64,000 nucleotides of DNA from CAVXWV01 sp963695415 (GTDB taxonomy: Bacteria > Chloroflexota > Anaerolineae > Anaerolineales > UBA4823). The position numbers and the translations under genes were made by a program. Under the pieces are notes generated by a model that saw only the letters and a program-made list of their open reading frames with translations, searched no databases and was not told the DNA's origin. The DNA lies in NCBI GenBank assembly GCA_963695415.1, contig CAVOGL010000004.1, positions 186,001 to 250,000 on the forward strand. The letters are read 5' to 3'. Below, in pieces: positions 19,109 to 28,424 of the stretch; the stretch's first letter is position 1; each line of letters starts with the position of its first letter.

Positions 19109-20297
19109 TTATGTGGTTAATCCCCTTATTCGACAATTCATCCTGAGCCTGATCGAATAAATTCCTGGTTCCCATATTTGCTTGTTTTCGCACCCATTCC
19201 ACCAGCACAGCAATACCGGCTTCGAAATCCACCTTGGGCGAATAACCCAGAGCCTTAATCCGGCTGATATCCGCTGAACAGTGGCGGATATCCCCCGCTC
19301 GGAACTGCCCGGTCATCACTGGTTTAATTTCCGGATCCGGCATGTCAAAATGCTCAATCAGAGTTTCAGCCACATCCAGAATTGTGGTCGCTCTCCCGGT
19401 GCCGACGTTATAAACTGTATCAACAGCTTCGCGATGTTCCATCACCAGTAGATTAGCCTGTACGATGTCGGATACATGGGTAAAATCTCGGCGCTGCAAT
19501 CCATCTTCGTATAGCACCGGAGAGGTGTGGTTGAGGATCCGATTCGAGAATATCGCTGCCACACCAGTATAAGGATTGCTGAGTGCCTGCCGGGTACCAT
19601 AGGTATTGAAATATCGTAATGCCACAGTGGGGATGTCGTATGCTCTGCCCGTCACCAGGAACATTTCTTCGTGATCACGCTTGTTAATGGCGTAGATCGA
19701 TGTCGGGTGGAGAGGTTTGTCTTCTGCGGTTGGCGCTGGCTGCGTGACCAGGCGGCAGCCCTCGACCGGGCAGACCAATTCCCATTCTTTTTGTTCTAAT
19801 TGTTCGATCGGTCTCAAAGGCGGGTAAACCAGACCATGGTCGGGACAGCGATAAGCGCCTTCTCCATAGATAGACATGGAAGAGGCGACGACCATTTTCC
19901 TGGGTCGCTCATTCATGTTGACAATCGCCTGCAGCAGTGTTGCTGCCCCGATGGCATTCACGCTGGTATATTCACTGATGGCATACATGCTCTGCCCGAC
20001 GCCCACCTTCGCAGCCTGGTGAAAAACGACATCAACTCCGTGTAAAGCCTTGGCTACCATTTCTGGATCGCGGACATCACCATGGATGAATTCTGCTTCC
20101 TTGTTTAGATAAGCGGGTGGATTACCGGTTTCAGAAAGGCTGCCATGCACCTGGGGGTCGAGGTTATCCAGCACCCGCACCCGGTGACCATTTTCAATTA
20201 AACCATCAACCAGGTGCGAGCCGATAAAACCGGCTCCTCCGGTGACTAAAACTACCTCTCCGCTGCCTGAAACAGCACTCTTGCTTTTCTGCATCAT
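19086..20297 (-). CDS. NDP-sugar epimerase/dehydratase (extended SDR) with cysteine-rich insert
   Basis: 403 residues. TGGAGFIG (19-26) binds NAD; Ser140 and the Y202-x3-K206 pair are the SDR catalytic residues, and LRYFNTYGTRQ and VYNVGTGRATTILDVAE follow the GalE/RmlB pattern. Between the serine and the tyrosine is an unusual insert with Cys151, His154, Cys176 and Cys181 (YRCPDHG and LVCPVEGC), which looks like a small zinc knuckle. The 3' end overlaps the ligase start by 23 bases. The likely product is an epimerised or 4-keto sugar nucleotide for the glycan; the exact substrate is not clear. Confidence 0.85.
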   Translation of the reverse strand: MMQKSKSAVSGSGEVVLVTGGAGFIGSHLVDGLIENGHRVRVLDNLDPQVHGSLSETGNPPAYLNKEAEFIHGDVRDPEMVAKALHGVDVVFHQAAKVGVGQSMYAISEYTSVNAIGAATLLQAIVNMNERPRKMVVASSMSIYGEGAYRCPDHGLVYPPLRPIEQLEQKEWELVCPVEGCRLVTQPAPTAEDKPLHPTSIYAINKRDHEEMFLVTGRAYDIPTVALRYFNTYGTRQALSNPYTGVAAIFSNRILNHTSPVLYEDGLQRRDFTHVSDIVQANLLVMEHREAVDTVYNVGTGRATTILDVAETLIEHFDMPDPEIKPVMTGQFRAGDIRHCSADISRIKALGYSPKVDFEAGIAVLVEWVRKQANMGTRNLFDQAQDELSNKGINHINGIHHDL

Positions 20298-20328
20298 AAT
20301 TCTTGGTCTCGTAATCGTTGATTTAAGT

Positions 20329-23151
20329 TTATTTCTTAATAATTATCCTTCGGGCTGCCACGATGAAAATGACGGCAAGGATAATGACCGCAGGGAATAT
20401 GCCAAGTGCAATTCCGGAAAAAGAATTCGATAAAAGGCTTTGCAGGAAACCAGGCGATTGTTGGGTAAAGGATGGTTGCGGGGTGGGGGTTGGAATTAAA
20501 GTTTCCGGCGTTATTTCCACCACACCTGTTTCAGCATCCGTGCCATTCGTTTCCTCTGGCTGCACTTCGGTTGCCTCACTGGCTTCGGGCAGCTGCTCCT
20601 CGCTGCCAATTTCCAAAGTCCCATCCTGCCTGCCCATGTAAAGGAGCGCGTAAGATGGTTCAGGCGTGACCTGTATGCCGGAACCATCTTCATTTTCTGA
20701 GGCATCATCCAATAAACCAGTCCCTGAAAATAAAGCCGCAATCCCAGACTGTGGGTCGCTGCTTATGGCGACTGCCGTCGGGCTGATCAGGTTGGGTATG
20801 TCCTGGGAATTGGTTTTAACCCATGCACTTTCCTGTGACCATTGCCAGCGAACCAGTTCCCAACCGGGCAGACTCCCTGGCGTATTCCGTTCAGTAACCT
20901 GCACCAGGTCTAAACCCCCAGCAGGATTGGGCGACAATCCCGCTGGACCAGATGTGTTTTCCAACCCGGTGATTTGGTTTGCATCCGACCAGGAGTTCCC
21001 CTGGTCGCTGGACACAGAATGCAATAACACGGGTTGCCCCGCCGTGGTTTGCTGCCAGATCCGGTGCAAAGTGTCGGGTGAGGAGACGGATGAAAGGCTG
21101 CTCCATTTCAAGGTCCCTCGCATCACTTCTTCAACGGGTGACCAATCAGTGTCAATGATTGATACTTGCTCACTGCTGGAGTCACCTGGAATCCCTGATG
21201 AATGGGTGGCATATAATCCTGTCGGTTCGAACGCGGGGGGCAAAGACCGGCGTGTCCACATCAGGTGAATTTGTCCCTGGGGAGTAATGGCGATTCGGGG
21301 ATCGCTCAAGCTGTCCCATCCAGCCTGGATAGCGTCAAACACGAGCACAGGATCGGACCATGTAAGCGGCTGCCCTGCCTGATTCTGGTTTGTGCCTGAA
21401 AGGATGTACAGTCCCCTGCCTTCGTTCAATGGTACGGCAGCTGCCAGGATAACATTACCATCCACCCCCAATGTCAGCTGCGGTTCCATAGCGATCAGAC
21501 CCAGGAAGGGGACCGATTGAGGTGTGTCCCAGGAACTTGCTGTGTATGCCTGAGAATATGGTGCCTGGCTGAAGTACACAGATTCTACCGCTGCATCCGC
21601 CCAGATGAGCATGAGAGCGCCGGTTGGATGGATGATTACGGAAGGATTTCCGGGGTTCCCGCCCGGTGAATTTATGATTGAGACAGGCGAGGACCAGATG
21701 GTCCCATCCCAAAGCGCGTAATAAATGGATCCGCTGCTTTCCTGTGTCCAAAATACATGCAGGCGTCCTAAAGGATCATGGACCAAAGCTGGCACGCTGA
21801 TGGTTTGTGTTGCGGCAGATATTGGAGCAGGTGTGCTCCATATTGGGGTTGCCGTTGGCTGCGGGAACCAGGTTTCGGTATCACCGGCAAACCTGGAAAA
21901 ATACCAGATGTCGCCATTTTTATCGTTTTCGCACGCGACGGTATGGAACATTTCCTGAGAGTATGTGATCGCCCTGCAAGCCAGGCTCACGGGTCGGAAT
22001 GTTTCCGGATGGTTAAAACCGTTCAGAGTTGTTTGCAGCACAGGCAAGCTCCACTGGTCATCGGGATGCGCCTGCGGATCCCAGGCAGTCAGGTAGAGAC
22101 CATTTTGATTCGTGAGCGCCAGCCAGGTGCCTTGAGCAGCTTGCATGGATTGAAGGCGCAGTGGGCAGCTTTGGTTGAAGGGTTCCGGGATGCGCGACAG
22201 CTCGCTCCACGTGGCGCCGTTGTCCTGAGATGTGCGGTAGTGTTGCGCGCAGTTGGTGCCCTGGTGCCCGGCTTGCCATGTGATCAACAAGGTCGAGCTG
22301 CCATCATCAACCCCATTTTGCAGCAGGAGCACTGGCTGTGATGGACCGGACGCACCGCCGTCCGATGGCTGGCGGCTGTCGACCACCTGCGGGTCAGCCC
22401 AAATATTCCCGCTGTCCTGGGAGATTGCCATCGAGATGCGTTCCTGCGAAGTTTCATCCCAGGCAAGGTAAACGTGACCGCTGTTGTCAGCAGCCATGCT
22501 GAGCTGCGCGTTCCCGGGTCCGATTCCCCGAAAGTACTGCGAGCGATAAACCAGCCTGGGTGTGCTCCAGACATCACTGTTTACGATGTTTGCGCGTGCA
22601 TACACACCCGCCGGGAAGTCGGGCTCATCGATATTTCGAATGAAAGCGATGTGGACTTTTCCATCAGGGGCAACTGTTATGCCGAAATCTGCGCTGGAAA
22701 GAGCTATGACGGCTGGTGTCCGCCAGGCTCCGGGGACGCCGAAATCTTTGCCATTCACCCGGCTGTAAAATAATATTCCATCGGAGTCCAACCAGCCAGC
22801 GTGGATTTGACCCTGCGAATCCGCCACCAGCTGCAGTTGATCGGTCAGTGGTACGCCATCTGGTGTAATAAAGGGTAGTGGGCTTGCTGCTGGGGAGGTC
22901 CAACCCACTTCACTTCCCTGGGTATAGACCAGTCCCGCGAAATCGTCGCGCCAGAAAACATGAATCCGGTTGAACGCGTCGGAAATAATAAAAGGGTTGG
23001 TGGTCCCGCCGGAATTAGAGAGGTTGAAAGGGTCGCTCCAGCCCGACTCCTGGGCGAAGACTGAGGAGACCGTGCGCACTGCCAACAGGACCATCAACAA
23101 CATTACAAAAACCATCAGCAGGTACGCTAATTTGTTTTTAGTTTTTTTCAT
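20329..23151 (-). CDS. Large secreted membrane-anchored BNR-type repeat protein
   Basis: 940 residues. It has a long signal sequence (LAYLLMVFVMLLMVLLAVRT, then VSSVFAQ). Many repeats follow of the type I-H-V-F/A-W plus Asp-box-like S-x-D-x-G-x-x-W (SQDSGNIWADP, TSQDNGATWSEL, SSDQGNSWSDA). A Thr/Pro/Glu-rich stalk and one C-terminal helix (LGIFPAVIILAVIFIVAARR) come last. The architecture is a large extracellular beta-propeller array on a stalk. No enzymatic residues can be assigned. The ATG overlaps the stop of the O-antigen ligase-like gene by 4 bases, tying it to the glycan operon. The protein at 12977-14435 is a smaller version. Roles in binding or organising the exported polymer are inference. 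Confidence 0.7.
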   Translation of the reverse strand: MKKTKNKLAYLLMVFVMLLMVLLAVRTVSSVFAQESGWSDPFNLSNSGGTTNPFIISDAFNRIHVFWRDDFAGLVYTQGSEVGWTSPAASPLPFITPDGVPLTDQLQLVADSQGQIHAGWLDSDGILFYSRVNGKDFGVPGAWRTPAVIALSSADFGITVAPDGKVHIAFIRNIDEPDFPAGVYARANIVNSDVWSTPRLVYRSQYFRGIGPGNAQLSMAADNSGHVYLAWDETSQERISMAISQDSGNIWADPQVVDSRQPSDGGASGPSQPVLLLQNGVDDGSSTLLITWQAGHQGTNCAQHYRTSQDNGATWSELSRIPEPFNQSCPLRLQSMQAAQGTWLALTNQNGLYLTAWDPQAHPDDQWSLPVLQTTLNGFNHPETFRPVSLACRAITYSQEMFHTVACENDKNGDIWYFSRFAGDTETWFPQPTATPIWSTPAPISAATQTISVPALVHDPLGRLHVFWTQESSGSIYYALWDGTIWSSPVSIINSPGGNPGNPSVIIHPTGALMLIWADAAVESVYFSQAPYSQAYTASSWDTPQSVPFLGLIAMEPQLTLGVDGNVILAAAVPLNEGRGLYILSGTNQNQAGQPLTWSDPVLVFDAIQAGWDSLSDPRIAITPQGQIHLMWTRRSLPPAFEPTGLYATHSSGIPGDSSSEQVSIIDTDWSPVEEVMRGTLKWSSLSSVSSPDTLHRIWQQTTAGQPVLLHSVSSDQGNSWSDANQITGLENTSGPAGLSPNPAGGLDLVQVTERNTPGSLPGWELVRWQWSQESAWVKTNSQDIPNLISPTAVAISSDPQSGIAALFSGTGLLDDASENEDGSGIQVTPEPSYALLYMGRQDGTLEIGSEEQLPEASEATEVQPEETNGTDAETGVVEITPETLIPTPTPQPSFTQQSPGFLQSLLSNSFSGIALGIFPAVIILAVIFIVAARRIIIKK

Positions 23152-25160
23152 GGCGCGGTTTCTTCTTTCGTGTCATTTTTTGCTTCAGCTTCTTTCAACC
23201 AGTAGCCTGCATCTGGATTATCTGGATTTAATAATAGAACGAGCCGCCATGCGTCTGCCGCACGCTGGACATCTCCTTTGACCCAATACCTGTACCATGC
23301 TGCACCCATCAAGCGGTCTTCTGCCCAGGTCAATCCTTTGATCGTGTCTGCCGCGGTTTGGATCTCTCCGTTCGCCAGCAGGGCGTCTCCAAAAAGTAAT
23401 CGAGAGGTGTCATCACGGTATCCGGCATCCCAAAGTCTTTGTGCGTGTTTGTATGATACCCCGTATTCGTTCCGGCTGTGAGTGATTTGTGCAAGGCGCT
23501 GCAGAGCTGTCCGGTTGTTAGGATTGATGTTTATAGATTGGTAAAAATAATCCATGATCGGATCCAGTCTTTCAGGGCTGGCTGACTGGCGGATGTCATG
23601 GATGGAAAGGTTTTCGAATTCAGCAGGATCGTACTGCGAGAGCTCCAGTCTTGTTTGCGCGACAGCGCCCAAATTCGCATAAAATGAACTGACCAGCGAT
23701 CTGGCATTCAACAAGATTACGCCCACCAGCAGGGCGATGATCGTGCCTGTGACATAAACAACTAAATTGGATGATGAGTCCTTGACCTTTGCGGTGGTGT
23801 CAGGTTCTGGCACAGTTCTAACATTCAGCATCCAGGCGTATGCCAGCACCAACCCAATTACCGGGAACATGCGCGTCACTGAAAAAACCACATCCACGAT
23901 TCCATGCAGAAGGATCACAACCCAGGCGCCCAGACCTGCCCATGCCAGGATGGGCACATCATATCTCTTGAGAGCATTCCAGGTCCAGATTGCAGTGGTC
24001 AGGATGAACGCCAGGAAAGCCAGAAATCCGACGATGCCCTGTTCGATCCAAATCTCGAGAAAAGTATTGTGCACATGAGCGATATATGGGACGTAAACCT
24101 GCAGGTTGTAAGCGCTGTGCACCATCCAGAACGTCATCAAGCCGCTGCCCGTAAACCCATAATCACCGACCATGTCCAGACCCTGTGCCCAAAGCCTGGT
24201 GCGGGATTGGATTGACCCGCTGGGATCCGGCACACCGCCAAGCAATCGTTCTACATTTCCACTGAGCACGAGTATGATGCCGGTGATGAGCAACAGCAAA
24301 CCAATGATGCTCCAAAACATTCTCATCCTGCGACCTGGCTTGAACCAGCGTCTCTGTATGAAGACCAGCGCTGCCAATAACCCCGTCCCGGCGAGCGCAG
24401 CAGCCGCCCCCCGGCTTGTGGTCAATACGATCCCCGAAAGAACCAGGAGGGTAAGCGCGGCAGCAAGAATGCCTGCCATGAGTCTGAACGGAGAAGATGA
24501 CCGCGGAAGCGAATCCCTGGAATTTCCAGGTTCTGGTCCTTTCCAGGCGTTATAAGTGAGCGCGATCCCAAAGGGAACGGCAGCAGCCAGTGTCCCCGCA
24601 GCCACATTGGGATGTATGCCTCCACCGGTCAGGGTGAGAAGAAGACTGTTGATGGATGAGCCATCCCCTGTGACCATCCCTGCGGTTATCTGGTTGATCG
24701 CCATCCCAATCTGATTGATGAACCCAATCTTCATCGGAGCTGAGCCATAATCGTACTGTAAGGGGAAATAGACAGCCAACCCGGCGGCAGCCACCAGGAA
24801 CCCCGTCGCGATCCAGTCCCGCATACCGAGCGGGCTCTCCACAACGGCATAATAAAGGAAAGCAGCCGCCAGGAAGCGGGTAAATTGCAGCGCCGCCAGT
24901 TCCGGAAGATAAGAGATCCAGGCTGCTGTCCCGGCGCTGATCAGGAAAACCAGCCACGGAATCTCAAGACCCGTCCTGGGGATGACCCTTCTTGTGCGTA
25001 CTATTCGCGTTAAAAAGCCTGCAACCATCAAAACAATGGCGATGGCTGCAGGAATACCGAAAGTGCTGGCGAAAGTGATGGCTGCCAGAGATATTAATAA
25101 AAACAGCCATTCCAGAATGATCAGGATGGTGTTAGGTGTGCTCTTGGTTTCCTGTTTCAA
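23148..25160 (-). CDS. O-antigen ligase-like membrane protein with C-terminal TPR-like region
   Basis: 670 residues, intact. About twelve hydrophobic segments cover residues 10-480. The Wzy_C loop includes YGFTGSGLMTFWMVHSAYNL and YIAHVHNTFLEIWIEQGIVG, with the conserved H-N-x-F-L seen in WaaL and PglL proteins. After a final helix (LVVYVTGTIIALLVGVILL) the last 170 residues are soluble and helical (INPNNRTALQRLAQITHSRN and LLLNPDNPDAGYWLKEAEAK), resembling TPR repeats. Such proteins move finished glycan from undecaprenyl diphosphate to an acceptor, or polymerise units. It is coupled by 4-base overlap to the downstream BNR protein, which could be a partner or an acceptor. Confidence 0.85.
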   Translation of the reverse strand: MKQETKSTPNTILIILEWLFLLISLAAITFASTFGIPAAIAIVLMVAGFLTRIVRTRRVIPRTGLEIPWLVFLISAGTAAWISYLPELAALQFTRFLAAAFLYYAVVESPLGMRDWIATGFLVAAAGLAVYFPLQYDYGSAPMKIGFINQIGMAINQITAGMVTGDGSSINSLLLTLTGGGIHPNVAAGTLAAAVPFGIALTYNAWKGPEPGNSRDSLPRSSSPFRLMAGILAAALTLLVLSGIVLTTSRGAAAALAGTGLLAALVFIQRRWFKPGRRMRMFWSIIGLLLLITGIILVLSGNVERLLGGVPDPSGSIQSRTRLWAQGLDMVGDYGFTGSGLMTFWMVHSAYNLQVYVPYIAHVHNTFLEIWIEQGIVGFLAFLAFILTTAIWTWNALKRYDVPILAWAGLGAWVVILLHGIVDVVFSVTRMFPVIGLVLAYAWMLNVRTVPEPDTTAKVKDSSSNLVVYVTGTIIALLVGVILLNARSLVSSFYANLGAVAQTRLELSQYDPAEFENLSIHDIRQSASPERLDPIMDYFYQSININPNNRTALQRLAQITHSRNEYGVSYKHAQRLWDAGYRDDTSRLLFGDALLANGEIQTAADTIKGLTWAEDRLMGAAWYRYWVKGDVQRAADAWRLVLLLNPDNPDAGYWLKEAEAKNDTKEETAP

Positions 25161-25164
25161 TCTT

Positions 25165-26857
25165 CTAATCTGCTGAAGGTGCCCCGCTGTCGGTTGTCAG
25201 CCAGTTGAGATGCTGGAATCCAACGCTGAGTGCGGATTTCAAGGTTGATGGGTCAGATAACAGCATCTTCAAATAAGTCATCATCGGTCCAGGGCGGACC
25301 GCCCATTCCCTGAAAGCTCTCTTCTGCCAATAAAGCAGCCTCTCAGCCGGCAGCTCTGGGTAATCGAGTACCGTGCCTTTATCCATATCTACCATTTCCC
25401 AACGGGTGCCCTTGCGGAACCAGCCCTCTCTCACCACTTCGAAGAAGAAGGGCGTGCCAGGATAAGGCGCTGCCACATGAAAGAGGGCGATGTCCAGGGG
25501 CAGCTTCTTGGCGAATTCAATTGTCTCGCGGATGGTTGTTTCAGTCTCACCTGGCAAACCGATAATGAAGTATCCCCAATTCATGATCCCGGCTTTCTTC
25601 GCCCAAATCAACGACTTCTCGGCTTTTTCAGGATAAACGCCTTTATGCGCGTGGCGCAGGATTTGTTCGTTCCCACTTTCAATCCCCCATGAGATCCAAT
25701 GGCAGCCGGCTTTCCCCATCAACTGCAGCATCTCTTCATCTACATAATCAACGCGGCTGTTGCATGTCCAGTGGATGCGGATATCCTCGGAAATCATGCG
25801 TTTGCAGAGTTCCACCACCTGATCTCTGCTGACAGTAAAGAGATCCGCATACATATGGATGTTGTTGATACCCAATTCCTTTAAGCGCCACATTTCTTCC
25901 ATGATCAGGTCTGGAGAACGCAGGCGGGTCGAATACTGGTAGCTGACGTGTTTGATGCAGTACGTGCAGCCCGCAGGGCAGCCTCGGCTGGTCACGATGA
26001 AAGTGAAAGGTCCCTTGATCATCGGCATACGATATTTCGATAATGGCAGCAGTTCGTGCATTGGCATTGGCAGGAGATCCAGGTCGCTGATAAATGGGCG
26101 GGGAAAATTCACGGTAATTTGACTGCCGCTGCGCCACGCAATTCCTTTTATCCCAGCCAGGTCTGACCTTGCCATCTTCACCAGTCGATGGGCGATAATC
26201 AGCATCGCTTTTGGAAAAGATATTTTCGATTTCAGGCGAGCGCCGATCGAATTTCCCTTCCAGGTGATCTAATAAATCGCGGATGGTCAGGTCTGGTTCT
26301 CCCACAATACCGTAATCCAACGCCGGGTAAGGTGCCATCGTCTCACGCGGGATTGGGGTGATGTGTGTGCCAAACGCTATGGTTGTCGCCTGCCTGGCTT
26401 TTGCCAGGAAGACCCCATACATGTCATTCTCCAGGGTTGGCGCCGTCAACTGCGTGAAGTAGTAACGCGGTTGGTATTCATCCAGGAGCCTGGTAAATGC
26501 TTCCCAGCTCATCCGTTCGGCATTCGCATCGACAATTTTCACGGAATAGACCGGATGAAGCATCGCCGCCATTTGCGCTAACGACACCTGGGGCCAGACC
26601 ATATTCTCCCTGGTCCTCCTTCCGACCCTGTGCTGCGTGCGAATCCACAAACCACCATCGGGGGTGGGCGGGTTCACGAGCATGATGTCAACCGCTTTTG
26701 CTGATCTTGGGTTGTCGACCAACCCCTGGCGCACAATCTGATCCGCGTTGGCAAATTCAGACATTCTCAATGCCGGGATTCGACGGCTGCCCTTGTTCTC
26801 GCGAATTTTCTCGCTTTGAGCAGATTCAGGTTGTTGGTCGATGTTGTTTTCTGTCAT
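25165..26857 (-). CDS. B12-binding radical SAM protein (frameshifted)
   Basis: The N-terminal frame (26857 to about 26200) has VDIMLVNPPTPDGGLWIRTQ, then LAQMAAMLHPVYSVKIVDAN and AFGTHITPIPRETMAPYPAL. This is a cobalamin-binding Rossmann domain of the B12-radical SAM type, although the D-x-H-x-x-G loop is not obvious. The second frame (about 26200-25165) has TSRGCPAGCTYCIKH, the CxxxCxxC cluster for [4Fe-4S]-SAM, then WGIESGNEQILRHAHKG and YFIIGLPGETETTIRETIEF. The shift is near 26200. Members methylate unreactive carbons or catalyse other radical steps on lipids, antibiotics and cofactors. In this operon a lipid or sugar substrate is plausible but not shown. Confidence 0.8.
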
Positions 26858-26864
26858 AGATTGA

Positions 26865-28085
26865 TTATATACTTTTCAGGTCCTTTTTGGTCACAATCTC
26901 ACGTTCGCTTAATTCAGCTAATACCTTGATCAGAAGCCGGTAGATGACCAGCTGGACGCCAACCAGGATCAACATAGCGCTGCCGGATAAATATAACCAA
27001 AGTCGGGCGATTTCCCAGCCGCGCATTCCGAGATACAGGCTGATCAAAGCCAGGCAGAAGCCTAAAAGGATTGCCAGCAATCCAGCCCAGCCGAAATGCC
27101 TTTCCAAAGGCTGTTTGAAAATTGGCTTGCGGAAAAGACCCTGACGTACGGGTTTTTTTACGAAAAGTGTCACCAGGTAGTTGAAGGTCACTCCCAATGC
27201 AAATACGCTGACTCCAGTGACGGCGCTGACCATGGCTGCAAACAAAACTGCTACCCCTGCGGGCTGGATGGTGGTAACACCGCTGAGCCTGGAAATCAAT
27301 AAACTTACCAGGACAACCAGTGAAAAGGCGACCAACCCAATACCGATGAAACCAAAGATGCGTACCGGGTTATAAGTGAGTACCGTCCAGATGATGGAAC
27401 TCAGGAAACGGAGACCGTCGCGCACCACGCTCAGTTTCGACCTTCCCACTCTTTCCTGGTAAGGAATAGGCACCTCAACAATCTTGATACCTTCATGGAT
27501 GGCTCGCGTACTCATCACCGGTGTCAGATTAAGTCCATCTGGCAGGGGGTAGAGGCGTTCGAGGGTATCTTTACGGAAGACGCGCATCCCACTGGCTGGG
27601 TCAACCACGCGCTGATTGCCCAGGATCGAGACCAGGTTTGACCAGATGAAATTCCCCAACTTTCGAACAAAAGGCATTTCGCTTTCTCCCCCGGAACGCC
27701 TGGAACCCACGACCAGATCAGCGCCTTGCAGAATATGCTCACAAAGCTGTGGAAAATTTTCAGGTGGATAAGTGCCGTCTGCGTCGAGAAAACCAAGCAG
27801 CTGACCACTGGCTGCCGCAAAACCTGTTTTCAACGCCGCTCCATATCCCCTGTTGGCAGCGTGTTTAACCAGACGTACACCAGGACAGCCCTCTACGATT
27901 TGGACCGTTTTGTCTTTCGATGCATCATCGACAACAATCAGCTCAAGCTGGTCGATGCCTGCCTCAGCGAGGTTTTTCTCAACCTTCAGCACCCGCTCGA
28001 TGATCGCCGCGATGCCGTTCTCTTCATTATATGCAGGTATGATAACAGATAGGATAATAGGTTTTGTGATCGATATGCTCGACAA
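26865..28085 (-). CDS. DPM1-like family 2 glycosyltransferase with membrane domain
   Basis: 406 residues. ILSVIIPAYNEENGIAAIIE starts the GT2 domain; VVDDASKDKT, LGFLDADGTYPPENFPQL (D-A-D metal motif) and ADLVVGSRRSGGESEM are classic for dolichyl- or undecaprenyl-phosphate mannosyl- or glucosyltransferases. After residue 230 there are about four membrane helices (FGFIGIGLVAFSLVVLVSLL, then LFAAMVSAVTGVSVFALGV, and others). Such enzymes make polyprenyl-phosphate sugars used outside the membrane. It is the first gene of the long minus-strand operon; about 340 bases without a gene separate it from the divergent plus-strand gene. Confidence 0.87.
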   Translation of the reverse strand: MSSISITKPIILSVIIPAYNEENGIAAIIERVLKVEKNLAEAGIDQLELIVVDDASKDKTVQIVEGCPGVRLVKHAANRGYGAALKTGFAAASGQLLGFLDADGTYPPENFPQLCEHILQGADLVVGSRRSGGESEMPFVRKLGNFIWSNLVSILGNQRVVDPASGMRVFRKDTLERLYPLPDGLNLTPVMSTRAIHEGIKIVEVPIPYQERVGRSKLSVVRDGLRFLSSIIWTVLTYNPVRIFGFIGIGLVAFSLVVLVSLLISRLSGVTTIQPAGVAVLFAAMVSAVTGVSVFALGVTFNYLVTLFVKKPVRQGLFRKPIFKQPLERHFGWAGLLAILLGFCLALISLYLGMRGWEIARLWLYLSGSAMLILVGVQLVIYRLLIKVLAELSEREIVTKKDLKSI

Positions 28086-28424
28086 GCGCGCTCCGCCCTT
28101 CCGACAGAACGGAAATGGCTAAAATAAATCCATTGTCATCCGTTCCCTCAGGAGGATGCTTTCTCTATAGGAAATTGCTATTTATTTGCTTTTTTCGGGT
28201 ATCCTGACTCACAAGCATAAATACCTTTCAATAAAGCGATTTCAATTCTATCAAACAAGAGGGGGATTACCGCATATCCCGACCTCTTGCCTGATGATTA
28301 TAAGAAACGCTTAGAAATCACCTTGCTTCTTCTTTGGGTTAAAATGGATCCCTGGAGTTTGTTGGTGCAATCTCGAGATGTGAGTTATCATATTTGTAAG
28401 GTAGACTTTTCGAGAGGCGGTCCT
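28086..28424. other. Divergent intergenic region
   Basis: About 340 bases between the start of the glycan operon (minus strand) and the YihY-type gene (plus strand). It is AT-rich and must hold both promoters. On the plus strand one candidate promoter is visible (listed separately). On the minus strand I see no convincing -35/-10 pair. An in-frame extension of the plus-strand gene back to 28287 exists, but its residues do not look like the family and it is not accepted. No RNA gene or repeat recognised. Confidence 0.5.
28362..28391 (+). promoter_or_regulatory. Candidate sigma-70-type promoter of the YihY-type gene
   Basis: TTGGTG (28362-28367) and TATCAT (28386-28391) are separated by 18 bases. 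The second box ends 33 bases before the chosen ATG at 28425, and a purine-rich GAGAGG ribosome site lies between. The -10 box matches the consensus in five of six positions, the -35 box in four. Confidence 0.35.

Noticed and set aside
20666..21268. Plus-strand frame of 200 codons inside the BNR gene
   Set aside because: Antisense shadow; the minus strand gives a leader, repeats and an anchor in one 940-residue frame.
1..28085. Interpretation of the glycan locus as a pseudogene graveyard
   Set aside because: Broken genes keep all motifs and overlaps with neighbours, and intact genes lie among them; base errors explain it better.
28287..28424. 46-codon extension of the YihY-type gene
   Set aside because: No resemblance to the family start; it would include the candidate promoter. 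ATG at 28425 preferred.
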